Below are positions 45,908 through 55,099 of a stretch of DNA of 64,000 bases, piece by piece. Made by a program: the position numbers and the translations under genes. The notes beneath the pieces are model-generated. The model saw nothing but the letters and a program-made list of their open reading frames with translations. It was not told where the DNA came from and did not search any database. Every line of letters begins with the position of its first letter. The first letter of the stretch is position 1. This DNA is from Actinomycetes bacterium (GTDB lineage Bacteria; Actinomycetota; Coriobacteriia; Anaerosomatales; Anaerosomataceae): positions 1 through 64,000 of the forward strand of contig JALHJB010000008.1 of NCBI GenBank assembly GCA_022839745.1, in the 5' to 3' direction.

Positions 45908-47583
45908 GTGAGGGGAGGGGGCCCAGGATCCCGCAGCTGCCGAAAAGAGGAATGGCTGGCCTTCGGTCGGGCGCAGCAGCCGCGCTGCTGGCGCTCACGC
46001 TCACGTGCGCGACTTCGGGCTGCACGCTCCTCGAGTCCCCCGTACCGGCGCCGGTCACCGTCGACCGTCCGGCGTTGGAGTCCTCGCTTCCCACCGTCAC
46101 CGTGGAGCTGCCGGCGCCCTCCGGCCCTGATCCGAATGCCGATGGCATCAAGGTCGCGACCTTCCTCGGCGATGAGACGCGCCGCTTTTACGGCGTGGGG
46201 CCTGTCCCCGAGACGCTCGAGGTCATCTGGCGCACCTCGATCGGTTCGGGAACCACTGGCGGGACCGCCTCGTCGAGCGGGATGGTGCAGTGGGCGGGCA
46301 CAGGCTGGACAGGGCAACCGGCGCTCGTGCGCGAGGGGGGCAAGCTCTACCTGATCGTCGGCGGCTTCGATCACAACCTCGTCAAGATCGACGCCGAGAC
46401 CGGCAAGGAGCTCTGGGCGTACACGTTCGACGACGTGATCAAGGGCAGCCCCACGGTGTTCCGCATGCCCGACACAGGCAAGCTCGCTGTGGTGTGCGGC
46501 TCGCGGCGCGGGTTCCCGCGGGCCATGTCGGACCCCTCGATCGCGCCAGTGCGGTGCGTGGACTTCGAGACCGGCGAGGAGCTGTGGCGGCTCACGGCGC
46601 CGCCGAGCAGGAGCTACAGCCGCGACGCCGACTCGAGCCCGATCATGATCGGCGACACGCTGTACGTGGCCATCGAGACCGGCCACGTGTACGCCGTCGA
46701 CCCCACGCAGACCGAGGAGCGAGGCGGACACCGGTGGCCCAAGATCCTGGCCGAACGGCTCTTGATCGGCGACGAGCGCGCCGCGTCACACGGCGGCAAC
46801 CGGGTCCTCGAGAGCTCGCCCTCGGTCATCGGCGACACGATCTACCTCGCCTCCGGGGCCGGTCATGTGTACGGCCTGGACAAGAGCGACCTTTCGGTGG
46901 TGTGGGACTACTGGATCGGTTCGGACATCGACGGCTCGCCGGTCACCACGTCGGACGGCCACATCCTGCAGTCGGTCGAGAAGCAGTACATCCCCGGCAA
47001 GGGCGGCGTGCTCAAGCTCGACCCCCGCAAGCCGGCCGACGAGGCGCTCGTGTGGTTCTTCCCCACGGGCAACCGCACGTTCGCCGACTGGCAGGGCGGC
47101 GTGATCGGCTCCGTGAGCGTGAACGACGCGTACGGGTCGGACCGCTCGCGCCCGGCACTCGCCGCGTTCACCGCGATCGACGGCAATCTGTACGTGGTCT
47201 CGCAGGACGAGACGGAGGGCACGGTGAGCGGGCCGCAGGGGCAGGCCGGGCTGCCCACGCCCAAGCTCGTGTTCGCAGACGACGTGGGCGGCGGCATCTC
47301 CACCCCGATCATGGTGGACGACTACATCATCCAGGGCGGCTACGGTGCGCGCATGAACGTCTACCGCATCGACTACCAGGCCGAGGGCGGCGTGCCGCTG
47401 AAGGACCGTGCCGGGAACCAGTGGAGCGTGGGAGTCGAGAAGGTCGCGAGTTTCTCGGCTGGCAGCTTCGAGTCCACCCCGATCGTCTGGCAGGGGCGCA
47501 TCTACGTGGGCTCTCGCGACGGGTCGTTCTACTGCCTCGGCGACCCCGACTACGAGCCCCCGGCCGCGCCCGAGACCCCGTAG
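45904..47583 (+). CDS. PQQ-type beta-propeller lipoprotein
   Basis: A 559-residue exported lipoprotein. The signal peptide ends in a lipobox (ATSGC, Cys near residue 40). The rest is a propeller of PQQ/WD-like blades with repeated motifs such as LVKIDAETGKELWAY, VRCVDFETGEELWRL, TLYVAIETGHVYAVDP, TIYLASGAGHVYGLD and IYVGSRDGSFYCLG. No catalytic site is evident, so it more likely binds or scaffolds than acts as a quinoprotein dehydrogenase. It overlaps the HtpX-like gene; the two may form a membrane/wall quality-control pair (inference). Confidence 0.8.
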   Translation: MSEGRGPRIPQLPKRGMAGLRSGAAAALLALTLTCATSGCTLLESPVPAPVTVDRPALESSLPTVTVELPAPSGPDPNADGIKVATFLGDETRRFYGVGPVPETLEVIWRTSIGSGTTGGTASSSGMVQWAGTGWTGQPALVREGGKLYLIVGGFDHNLVKIDAETGKELWAYTFDDVIKGSPTVFRMPDTGKLAVVCGSRRGFPRAMSDPSIAPVRCVDFETGEELWRLTAPPSRSYSRDADSSPIMIGDTLYVAIETGHVYAVDPTQTEERGGHRWPKILAERLLIGDERAASHGGNRVLESSPSVIGDTIYLASGAGHVYGLDKSDLSVVWDYWIGSDIDGSPVTTSDGHILQSVEKQYIPGKGGVLKLDPRKPADEALVWFFPTGNRTFADWQGGVIGSVSVNDAYGSDRSRPALAAFTAIDGNLYVVSQDETEGTVSGPQGQAGLPTPKLVFADDVGGGISTPIMVDDYIIQGGYGARMNVYRIDYQAEGGVPLKDRAGNQWSVGVEKVASFSAGSFESTPIVWQGRIYVGSRDGSFYCLGDPDYEPPAAPETP

Positions 47584-47662
47584 GGTGCCGGGGCGGTACA
47601 ACGTGCCGCAACGGGTGTAGACTCTTGCATCGGTATGTCGACGACCAAGGGAGAAGCGGCAC

Positions 47663-48661
47663 ATGAAGAGGGGAACCATCGTACGGACCATCACCGCCTG
47701 TGTGCTTGTGTCCGCTCTGACGCTCGGCGGCTGCTCGGCGGCCGGGGAGCAGCCGGCGGTCACCGACGCGGGCTCGGCTGCGCCCGCGCCGCTCGTGATC
47801 GGCACGCTTGCCACGCAAGACGCGCTTCCGCTGTGGGTGGCCGAGGAGCGGGGCCGCTTCGCCGACGCCGGCCTGACCGACGTTGAGATCGTCACCTTCC
47901 AGAGCGCGCAGGAGTGCCAGGCGGCGTTCACCGCCGGCTCGGTCGACGCGCTCATGACCGACATCATCGTGGCCGCCAAGCTCCAGGCCTCGGGGACGCC
48001 CGTCTACATCTCCACCGTGATGTTGGGCGCGGACACCGCCGAGGGCCGCTTTGCGATCGTGGCGGCGCCGGGCTCGGGGATCGCCTCGCTCGAGGACCTC
48101 GCCGGGATACCGGTGGGTACCGCGGCGGGCACCATCACCGAGTACGTCCTGGACAAGCTCATGGCCGAGGCCGGTGTAGACGCCGCCGATGTGGCCAAAG
48201 AGGAAGTCCCCAAGATGCCGGTCCGGTTCCAGCTCATGATGTCGGGGCAGCTCAAGGCCGCCTCGCTTCCCGAGCCGTTCGTGAGCCTCGCCGAGCAGCA
48301 GGGTGCCACGATCGTTGCCGGTGGCGATGACACCGCCGCCTCCGAGAACATCTCGCAGAGCGTGTTGGTCGTGAGCCGCGAGTACATCAAGGCCGAGGGC
48401 GGCTCCGCCGCGCTCGACGCCCTGCTCGAAGCGTGGGACGCCGCGGTCGCTGACCTGAGCGCCACGCCCGATGAGTTCCGGAGCACGCTGGTGACCAAGG
48501 CCGGCCTTCCCGAGGCGCTGGCCGACACGTATACGGTGAGCAGCTACCCCACGGCCGGGCAGCCCTCGGCCGAGCAGGTGCAGGCGGTGCTCGACTGGAT
48601 GGCCGAGCGCGGCTATCTCACCGCCAACGTGACGCCCGGCGACCTGCTGGACGCGGAGTGA
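47663..48661 (+). CDS. ABC transporter substrate-binding lipoprotein (NitT/TauT type)
   Basis: A 332-residue solute-binding protein with a lipoprotein signal (LGGCSAAG, Cys near residue 24). It has the NMT1/SsuA-type fold: LPLWVAEERGRFADAGL, then EDLAGIPVGTAAGT and SGQLKAASLPEPFV. Likely ligands of this family are sulfonates, nitrate or thiamine precursors; the ligand here is not indicated. A TAGACT -10-like sequence (about 47619) and GGGAGAAG precede ATG 47663. It is the first gene of the importer. Confidence 0.85.
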   Translation: MKRGTIVRTITACVLVSALTLGGCSAAGEQPAVTDAGSAAPAPLVIGTLATQDALPLWVAEERGRFADAGLTDVEIVTFQSAQECQAAFTAGSVDALMTDIIVAAKLQASGTPVYISTVMLGADTAEGRFAIVAAPGSGIASLEDLAGIPVGTAAGTITEYVLDKLMAEAGVDAADVAKEEVPKMPVRFQLMMSGQLKAASLPEPFVSLAEQQGATIVAGGDDTAASENISQSVLVVSREYIKAEGGSAALDALLEAWDAAVADLSATPDEFRSTLVTKAGLPEALADTYTVSSYPTAGQPSAEQVQAVLDWMAERGYLTANVTPGDLLDAE

Positions 48662-48671
48662 CACCCGCGCG

Positions 48672-49454
48672 ATGACCTTCCTCGCCTTTGATGACATCGG
48701 CCTCCGCTACGAGGGCCAGGACCGCGTGGTCCAGGCCCTCGAGGGACTGTCGTTCACCGTGGACGCGGGTGAGCCGATCGCCGTGATCGGCCCGAGCGGA
48801 TGCGGCAAGTCCTCGATGCTGCTCCTGGCGGCCGGCCTCCTTGTGCCCGGACGTGGCACGGTGAGCATCGACGGCTTACCGCTCACCGCACCCCGGCGCG
48901 AGACCTCGCTCATCTTGCAGGAGCACGGGCTCCTTCCCTGGAAGACCACCGAGGACAACGCGGCGCTCGGGCTCCGCATCCGGGGCGCCGACCGGCGCGA
49001 GTCGCGCGAGCGTGCGCGCGAAGCGCTCGCGCTCGTGGGGCTGGGCGAATTCGCCCGGTCTTATCCGGGGGAGCTTTCCGGAGGTATGCGGCAGCGCGTA
49101 GGGCTCGCCCGTGCCGTGGCGCTCGACGCGGACCTGCTGCTCATGGACGAGCCGCTCTCCGCGCTTGACGCGCTCAGGCGTGAGGACCTGCAGGACGTCC
49201 TGCTCGACCTGTGGCGGCGTCGCGGACACGCGCAGGTGCTCGTGACCCACTCGATCGAGGAGGCCGTGTTCCTCGGCAAGCGGGTGGTGGTGATGTCGCC
49301 CTCACCGGGCCGGGTCAAGGCCATCGTTGAGAATCCGGGCATGGGCGAGGCCGACTACCGGTCCGCTCCGGAGTTCCACGAGCGCTGCGCCGAGCTCCGG
49401 CGCATCCTCGCCGCCGAGGGCGCACTGCACGCCGGGGCGGTGGTGCACCCGTGA
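48672..49454 (+). CDS. ABC transporter ATP-binding protein (NitT/TauT type)
   Basis: The 260-residue ATPase of the importer. Walker A is GPSGCGKSS, the Q-loop is ILQEHGLLPW, the signature is LSGGMRQRVGLARA, Walker B is LLLMDEPLSALD and the switch His is in VLVTHSIEEA. It overlaps the permease by 4 bp (GTGA). Confidence 0.92.
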   Translation: MTFLAFDDIGLRYEGQDRVVQALEGLSFTVDAGEPIAVIGPSGCGKSSMLLLAAGLLVPGRGTVSIDGLPLTAPRRETSLILQEHGLLPWKTTEDNAALGLRIRGADRRESRERAREALALVGLGEFARSYPGELSGGMRQRVGLARAVALDADLLLMDEPLSALDALRREDLQDVLLDLWRRRGHAQVLVTHSIEEAVFLGKRVVVMSPSPGRVKAIVENPGMGEADYRSAPEFHERCAELRRILAAEGALHAGAVVHP

Positions 49455-50203
49455 AGCGTGGCGTGAACCGTCCTGTGGGATATGCGATCGCGATGGTCGC
49501 GCTGCTGGCAGGGTGGCAGGTCCTTGCATTCGTCCTGCGTTCGCCGGCGCTACCGGGGCCCGCCGAGGCGCTCCCGGTCTTCGTATCGCTCCTGTCCGAG
49601 CTGCTGCCGCACGGGGCGCTTTCGCTGTGGCGCGTGGTGGCATCGATGGCCATCGGCACGCTGCTCGCGGTGCCGCTGGGCCTCGCGATCGGGCGGTCGG
49701 ACCTCGCCGACAGCATCTTCGCACCGCTGATGTTCCTCACGTACCCGGTACCCAAGGTCGTCTTCCTGCCGGTGCTCCTCGTGCTGTTCGGCCTCGGCGA
49801 CATATCGAAGATCGTGCTCATCGCCACGATCGTCTTCTTTCAGATCCTGCTCACCGCACGTGACGCCGCGCGCGCGGTGCCCGAGGGCGCGGTGCTCTCG
49901 GTCCGCTCGCTCGGGGCGGCCAGGCTTGACATCGGGCGTCATGTGGTGTTCCCGGCGGCTCTTCCCGACATCTTCACCGCGCTGCGGATCAGCACGGGTA
50001 CTGCTGTGGCGGTGCTCTTCCTTGCCGAGTCTATCGCCGGGACCGACGGACTCGGCTGGTTCATCATGGACTCGTGGGGCCGCATCGACTACCCGCGGAT
50101 GTTCGCGGGCATCCTGGCCATGGCGCTTGCCGGCGTGGTGCTCTACGAGGTCATCGAGCTCGCCGAGCGGGCCACCACGCGCTGGCGCCGTACTGCGCGC
50201 TAA
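49451..50203 (+). CDS. ABC transporter permease (NitT/TauT type)
   Basis: A 250-residue permease with about six membrane helices and the BPD_transp_1 EAA-like loop (SVRSLGAARLDIGRHVVFPAALPDI). It belongs with the two preceding genes. Its TAA stop overlaps the stop of the convergent menA gene, and no terminator lies between them. Confidence 0.9.
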   Translation: MKRGVNRPVGYAIAMVALLAGWQVLAFVLRSPALPGPAEALPVFVSLLSELLPHGALSLWRVVASMAIGTLLAVPLGLAIGRSDLADSIFAPLMFLTYPVPKVVFLPVLLVLFGLGDISKIVLIATIVFFQILLTARDAARAVPEGAVLSVRSLGAARLDIGRHVVFPAALPDIFTALRISTGTAVAVLFLAESIAGTDGLGWFIMDSWGRIDYPRMFAGILAMALAGVVLYEVIELAERATTRWRRTAR

Positions 50204-51177
50204 GGCGCGAGCAACAGCCCGAGCGCGAACAGCACGCTGAACACGAGTGCCGTCTGTCCCGTGATCGCGAGCGCGCCGTTGAGCGGACGTCCCGCCTGTG
50301 TGAACACGATGCGGGCGGCCCGCCATGCGAGGGGCAGCGACAACCACACCGCCAGCGTGGGCACGGGCAGCGCCCCGGCTACGACCGCGCCCGTGAGCAC
50401 CAGGTACGCCCCGGCCATGCACGCCGCGTACTCGGTTTTGGTGGCGCGCATGCCGATGCGCACGGCGACCGTACGCTTGCCGGCCACCCGGTCCTGCTCG
50501 ATATCTCGCAGGTTGTTCACCACGATGATCGCCGTGATGATGAGGCCGGGTGGCACAGCCATGAGCCACACGAGCGGCGTGGTGGTGCCGGTCTGCACCC
50601 AGTACGTGCCCACCACCGCGGTGAGCCCGAAGAACAGGAAGACGAACACCTCGCCGAGGCCGTGGTAGCCGAGCGGGTAGGGGCCGCCGGTGTAGGCGAC
50701 CGCGGCGATGATCGCAGCGATGCCGATCACGAGGACGAGCGGACCACGTACCCAGGTGAGATAGAGGCCGAGCACGAACGCCAGACCCAGCACCACCTTC
50801 ATGCCGGTCTTCACCTGCGTGCGCGTGAGCAGTCCCGTGTGCGTGACGCGCGTGGGGCCCAGGCGGTCGGCCGTGTCCGCACCGCGTTCGTCGTCGTAGA
50901 CGTCGTTGGCGAGGTTGCTGCCGATCTGCAGCAGGAGCGCGATCACGAGCGCCGCGAGCGCGGGGCCGAGCGCAAAGCCACCGTCGTAGGCCGCGAGCGC
51001 CGTGCCTACGATCACGCTCGATGCGGCGGCGGGCAGCGTCTTGGGGCGGATGGCGAGGAGCCAGGTGTGGAGTGGTCCGGACGTGGTGGGGCCTACCACG
51101 TCGGCCGCGCTCGCATGCGTGCTGTCGGACTCGGCCGGTGTGGGTGCATGTGCGTTTCGCTCGGCGTCCATCGTCAT
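50200..51177 (-). CDS. menA: 1,4-dihydroxy-2-naphthoate prenyltransferase
   Basis: It attaches the polyprenyl chain in menaquinone synthesis. The 325-residue UbiA-family membrane protein has the first Asp-rich motif NLANDVYDDERGADTADR and the second in NNLRDIEQDRVAGKRT, with about eight helices. The N-terminal ~35 residues are hydrophilic and unusually long. It is transcribed toward the ABC importer. Menaquinone would link metabolism to the membrane cytochromes at 18128-20229. Confidence 0.92.
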   Translation of the reverse strand: MTMDAERNAHAPTPAESDSTHASAADVVGPTTSGPLHTWLLAIRPKTLPAAASSVIVGTALAAYDGGFALGPALAALVIALLLQIGSNLANDVYDDERGADTADRLGPTRVTHTGLLTRTQVKTGMKVVLGLAFVLGLYLTWVRGPLVLVIGIAAIIAAVAYTGGPYPLGYHGLGEVFVFLFFGLTAVVGTYWVQTGTTTPLVWLMAVPPGLIITAIIVVNNLRDIEQDRVAGKRTVAVRIGMRATKTEYAACMAGAYLVLTGAVVAGALPVPTLAVWLSLPLAWRAARIVFTQAGRPLNGALAITGQTALVFSVLFALGLLLAP

Positions 51178-51294
51178 CCGTTTCTGAGGTGTGGGTCGTC
51201 AGCATGATACCGCGTGACGTGATGCGCAGCAGTGCACCATCGGGGATTTCCGCACGCCGGGCACTGACACGTTCGACCTTCGGCCAGGGAGCAC

Positions 51295-51324
51295 TTGCGC
51301 TTCGGGCGCCCACCCTGCTAGAGT
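51295..51324 (+). promoter_or_regulatory. Promoter of the trp operon
   Basis: TTGCGC (51295-51300) and TAGAGT (51319-51324) are 18 bp apart. A start near 51331 would give a ~325-nt leader containing the T-box. Confidence 0.6.
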
Positions 51325-51369
51325 GCGCCTCAATCGAATACAACGCCTGTGATGGGGAGTAGTACTCCG

Positions 51370-51625
51370 ATCAGCAAAGCCTAGAGAGCCGGGGATGGTG
51401 GAAACCTGGCGAGAGCGATCGGTAGGAATGGACCCTTGAGGCTCCGGAGCAACGGCGAGTGCGCCTAGTAGTTCCGGCGGACGCCCACCGATACAAGGGA
51501 CCGGGTATCAAGACCGAAGTCGGTCAGCGTACTGCAGGACAAGTGGCCGAAGCCGGGAGGCGGCGGCAACAAGGGTGGCACCGCGGGAGCAGAGCTCTCG
51601 TCCCTTAGAGGACGAGGGCTTTTTT
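51370..51625 (+). promoter_or_regulatory. tRNA-Trp T-box leader with terminator
   Basis: All main T-box parts are visible. Stem I contains AGAGAG and GGTGGAA. The specifier is TGG (51429-51431), a Trp codon, in the context GAA-TGG-ACC. The antiterminator core AACAAGGGTGGCACCGCGGG spans 51568-51587, and its TGGC bulge (51576-51579) is complementary to the GCCA end of tRNA-Trp. A terminator hairpin follows (51594-51603 with 51610-51619), then six T (51620-51625). Uncharged tRNA-Trp should stabilise readthrough into trpE. Confidence 0.93.
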
Positions 51626-51656
51626 GTATTCCCGTGAGTGCCGGGAGGAGTTCCAC

Positions 51657-53402
51657 ATGATAGTGCCCGCCAGAGACGAGTTCGTGGCACGTGCTGCCGA
51701 CCACGATGTCGTGCCGGTGGCGCGGGAGGTGTACGCGGACCTCGCCACACCGATCTCCGCGTTCATGGCCCTTGCCGAGGGCGCCCGCAACGCGTTCCTG
51801 CTCGAGAGCGTGATCGGGGGCGAGCGCCTCGGCCGCTACAGCTTCCTGGGCGTCGGCGACCGTGAGGTGATCACGGCCCGCGGAGACGAGGTCGTCATCG
51901 AGAACGGCGGCGTGCATGGCGTGCGTGCCACCGATCCGCTCACCGTCGTGGCCGAGCGACTCGAGACCGGCCGTGTTGCGCGCATCCCCGGCCTTCCACT
52001 GTTCGTGGGCGGCGCAGTGGGCTTCGTCGGCTACGAGGCGGCGAGCGGATTCGAGCGCGTCCCGCGCCACGCCAACGATGAGCTGGGCGTGCCGGACATG
52101 GCCTTCATGATGGCCGACATCGTGGTCGCCTTCGATCATGCGCGCCGCGTGATGCAGGTCATCGCCCCGGTCCGCCCCGGGGGAGCCCCCGGGCCCGCCT
52201 ACGACGCCGCGCTGCGCCGCATCGACGACTGTCTCGCTCGCATCGACCGCGGCCCCCGGGGAGCCGAGCTCGGCACTGTGGGTTTGGAGCGGCCGGTGCC
52301 CCTCACCGCACATACGAGCCGCGAGGAGTTCATGGCCTCTGTCGAGGCGGTCAGGGAGCACATCGCCGCCGGTGACATCTTCCAGGCGGTGCTTTCACAG
52401 CGCTTCTCGGCACCGTACGAGGGCGACGGCCTCGATCTCTACCGGGTGCTCCGCGCGGTCAATCCGAGCCCCTACATGTTCTACATCCGCACCGCCGACG
52501 TGACACTCGTGGGGTCGAGTCCCGAGCCGCTGGTCCGCGTGGAGGATGACCAGGTGCTCACTCGGCCGCTCGCCGGCACGCGACCGCGCGGCGCGGATGT
52601 CGCCGAGGATGGCCGGCTGCGCGCCGACCTGCTCGCCGATGAGAAAGAGCGGGCCGAGCACGTCATGCTGGTGGATCTCGGCCGAAACGACCTCGGGCGC
52701 GTGAGTGCGCCCGGCACGGTCACCGTCGACGAGCTGATGGAGGTCGAGTACTACAGCCACGTGATGCACATCGTAAGCAACGTCACCGGCACGCTCGCCG
52801 AGGGCAAGGATGCATTCGATGCGCTGCGCGCGACGTTCCCCGCGGGCACGGTATCCGGTGCTCCCAAGGTCCGTGCGATGGAGATCGTGGCCGAGCTCGA
52901 GCCGATGGCGCGTGGCCCCTACGCCGGGACCGTCGGCTACTTCGGCGTGGATGGCGCGATGGATATGTGCATCACCATCCGCACGTTCGTGCTCGCCGGC
53001 GGACGGGCGTATCTGCAGAGTGGCGCCGGAATCGTCATGGACAGTGACCCCGAGCGGGAGTACGAGGAGTGTCTCCACAAGGCCCGCGCCCTGCATCATG
53101 CGCTCGAACTTGCCGCAGGGATGCACGCACCAGTAGCGGAGGTGGTCGCCGACTCCTCGGCGGACATCACTCGGCGGGGCCCCTCGCCGCTTCGCGGCTC
53201 CCCCGCCTGCGAAACGGTCCGCCTGGAGGAGCCGACGACCGTCTCCGCTGAGGTTGCTGCCGCGTCTGGTTCAGCCGTCGGTGCTGAAAGCCTAAGGCCG
53301 ATCCTTTCGCAGGATGCGAGGACCGGCAGGTCCGAGCATCCGAGGACAGAGGCCGTGGCTTCCAGCACCGACGGCCCCACCGAACGGGGGGCAGACCGAT
53401 GA
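51657..53402 (+). CDS. trpE: Anthranilate synthase component I
   Basis: It makes anthranilate from chorismate. The 581-residue protein has the usual core (FLLESVIGGERLGRYSF, SPEPLVRV, GTRPRG, RAEHVMLVDLGRND, FPAGTVSGAPKVRAME, GTVGYFGVDGAMD). After ALELAAG comes a ~93-residue tail of low complexity with no likeness to the family; it contains an inverted repeat (CCTGCGAAA at 53206-53214 and its complement at 53305-53313). I chose ATG 51657 because GGGAGGAG lies 6 bp upstream, just past the T-box terminator. The stop overlaps trpGD. Confidence 0.93.
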   Translation: MIVPARDEFVARAADHDVVPVAREVYADLATPISAFMALAEGARNAFLLESVIGGERLGRYSFLGVGDREVITARGDEVVIENGGVHGVRATDPLTVVAERLETGRVARIPGLPLFVGGAVGFVGYEAASGFERVPRHANDELGVPDMAFMMADIVVAFDHARRVMQVIAPVRPGGAPGPAYDAALRRIDDCLARIDRGPRGAELGTVGLERPVPLTAHTSREEFMASVEAVREHIAAGDIFQAVLSQRFSAPYEGDGLDLYRVLRAVNPSPYMFYIRTADVTLVGSSPEPLVRVEDDQVLTRPLAGTRPRGADVAEDGRLRADLLADEKERAEHVMLVDLGRNDLGRVSAPGTVTVDELMEVEYYSHVMHIVSNVTGTLAEGKDAFDALRATFPAGTVSGAPKVRAMEIVAELEPMARGPYAGTVGYFGVDGAMDMCITIRTFVLAGGRAYLQSGAGIVMDSDPEREYEECLHKARALHHALELAAGMHAPVAEVVADSSADITRRGPSPLRGSPACETVRLEEPTTVSAEVAAASGSAVGAESLRPILSQDARTGRSEHPRTEAVASSTDGPTERGADR

Positions 53403-55099
53403 TCCTCGTCATCGACAACTACGACAGCTTCACCTACAACCTCGTGCAGCTTCTCGCGGCGCTCGGCGCCGACGTGCGGGTCGAGCGTAACGACGTCATC
53501 TCGGCGGCCGATGCACTCGCGCTTGAGCCTGCGGGCATCGTGATATCGCCCGGGCCAGGGACCCCGGCCGATTCGGGCATCTCGGGCGCCGTGGTCCGGG
53601 CCGCGGCCGACGCTGGTGTCCCGGTTCTTGGCGTATGCCTCGGCCATCAGGTGATCGGCGAAGTGTTCGGTGGCAGCATCTGCCGGGCCCCGAAGCCGGT
53701 GCACGGCAAGACGGACGAGATCACGCACGATGCTGCGGGCCTCTTTACGGGCATTCCGAGCCCGTTCACTGCCACGCGCTACCACTCGCTGTGTGTGGAC
53801 GCCACGAGCGTGTCGGCACCGCTGGTGGTGCAGGCGACCACCGCCGACGGGGTCGTCCAGGGCATGCGGCATGAGGAGCTGCCGGTCTTCGGCGTGCAGT
53901 TCCACCCGGAGAGCGTGCTCACGCCCGAGGGGCCCAAACTGCTCGCGAACTTCCTCGATGTCTGTGGCGAGGTGTCGCTCGGGAGTCCGTCGTCTGAGGC
54001 GCCCGCGGCGATCGCTGCCGCGGGAGGCGTGGAGCGTTCGTCCGCCCGGATGGCCGAGGTCAGTACGGTCTCCGGGGCGATCGCGAGGATCGCCGCTGGC
54101 GCGTCGCTTGACGAGGACGAGGCCGAACGCGTGATGGGAATCGTTATGGACGGCGAGGCGACCCCCTCGCAGATCTCGGCGCTCATCGTGGGGATGCGCA
54201 TGAAGGGTGAGACCGTCGACGAGATCGTCGGCTTCGCGCGAGCGATGCGCGAGCATGCCACGCCTGTACATCCGACGGTGCCCGGCTACGTGGATATCGT
54301 GGGTACCGGGGGCGACGGTTTGCACACGTTCAACATCTCCACCACGACCTCCTTCGTGGTCGCCGGAGCGGGGGTGCCGGTGGCCAAGCACGGTAACCGC
54401 GCCGTCTCGTCGTCCTCCGGCGCAGCAGACGTCCTCGAGGCGCTCGGTGTGGACATCGGACTCGGCCCCGCCGACATCGCGCGGTGCATCGACGAGGTGG
54501 GTGTGGGATTCCTGTTCGCCCAGTCGCTGCACGCGAGCATGCGTCATGCCGGCCCAACGCGTCGCGAGATCGGCATCCGCACCGTCTTCAACATCCTCGG
54601 CCCGCTCACCAACCCGGCAGGTGCGAAGCGCCAGCTGATCGGTGTGTACGATCCCAAGCTCGTGCCGGTGCTCGCCGAGGTGGCCGGGCGCCTGGGCGCG
54701 GAGCGTGTGCTCGTGGTGTACGGCCATCCGGGAATGGACGAGGTCTCGGCGAGCGGCACGACCACGGTCGGAGAATTCGATTCGTCAGTGGGCGCGGGGG
54801 TACGTATGTACGAGATCACTCCCGAGCAGGTGGGAATCGCGCGGGGCACCGTGGCCGATACCGCGGGTGGCGACCCTGCCGCTAATGCGTTGCTCGTGCG
54901 CGCCGTTCTGGAGGGCGAGCACGGGCCGCGCCGCGATGTGGTGCTCATGAACGCCTCGGCCGCACTGCTGGCGGCAGGCGTGGTGAGCGATCTGGCCGAG
55001 GGCGTGGTGCGCGCACGCGAGTCGATCGACTCCGGCAACGCCCTCGAGGTGCTCGACCGGCTGGTAGCGACCACGCAGCGCCTCGGAGGTGCGGCATGA
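53399..55099 (+). CDS. trpGD: Anthranilate synthase glutaminase / anthranilate phosphoribosyltransferase fusion
   Basis: A 566-residue two-domain protein. Residues 1-190 are TrpG: MILVIDNYDSFTYNLVQ, SPGPGTP, nucleophile Cys in LGVCLGHQVIGE, and FHPES. A ~25-residue Ala-rich linker leads to TrpD (residues ~215-560): DIVGTGGDGLHTFNIST, AKHGNRAVSSSSG, ADVLEALG, and NPAGAKRQLIGVY. Such fusions are known in enterobacteria and some others. It overlaps trpE and trpC by 4 bp each. Confidence 0.94.
   Translation: MILVIDNYDSFTYNLVQLLAALGADVRVERNDVISAADALALEPAGIVISPGPGTPADSGISGAVVRAAADAGVPVLGVCLGHQVIGEVFGGSICRAPKPVHGKTDEITHDAAGLFTGIPSPFTATRYHSLCVDATSVSAPLVVQATTADGVVQGMRHEELPVFGVQFHPESVLTPEGPKLLANFLDVCGEVSLGSPSSEAPAAIAAAGGVERSSARMAEVSTVSGAIARIAAGASLDEDEAERVMGIVMDGEATPSQISALIVGMRMKGETVDEIVGFARAMREHATPVHPTVPGYVDIVGTGGDGLHTFNISTTTSFVVAGAGVPVAKHGNRAVSSSSGAADVLEALGVDIGLGPADIARCIDEVGVGFLFAQSLHASMRHAGPTRREIGIRTVFNILGPLTNPAGAKRQLIGVYDPKLVPVLAEVAGRLGAERVLVVYGHPGMDEVSASGTTTVGEFDSSVGAGVRMYEITPEQVGIARGTVADTAGGDPAANALLVRAVLEGEHGPRRDVVLMNASAALLAAGVVSDLAEGVVRARESIDSGNALEVLDRLVATTQRLGGAA

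Noticed and set aside
50200..50203. Regulatory meaning of the overlapping convergent stop codons of the ABC permease and menA.
   Set aside because: Such overlaps arise easily in compact genomes; nothing else marks the site.
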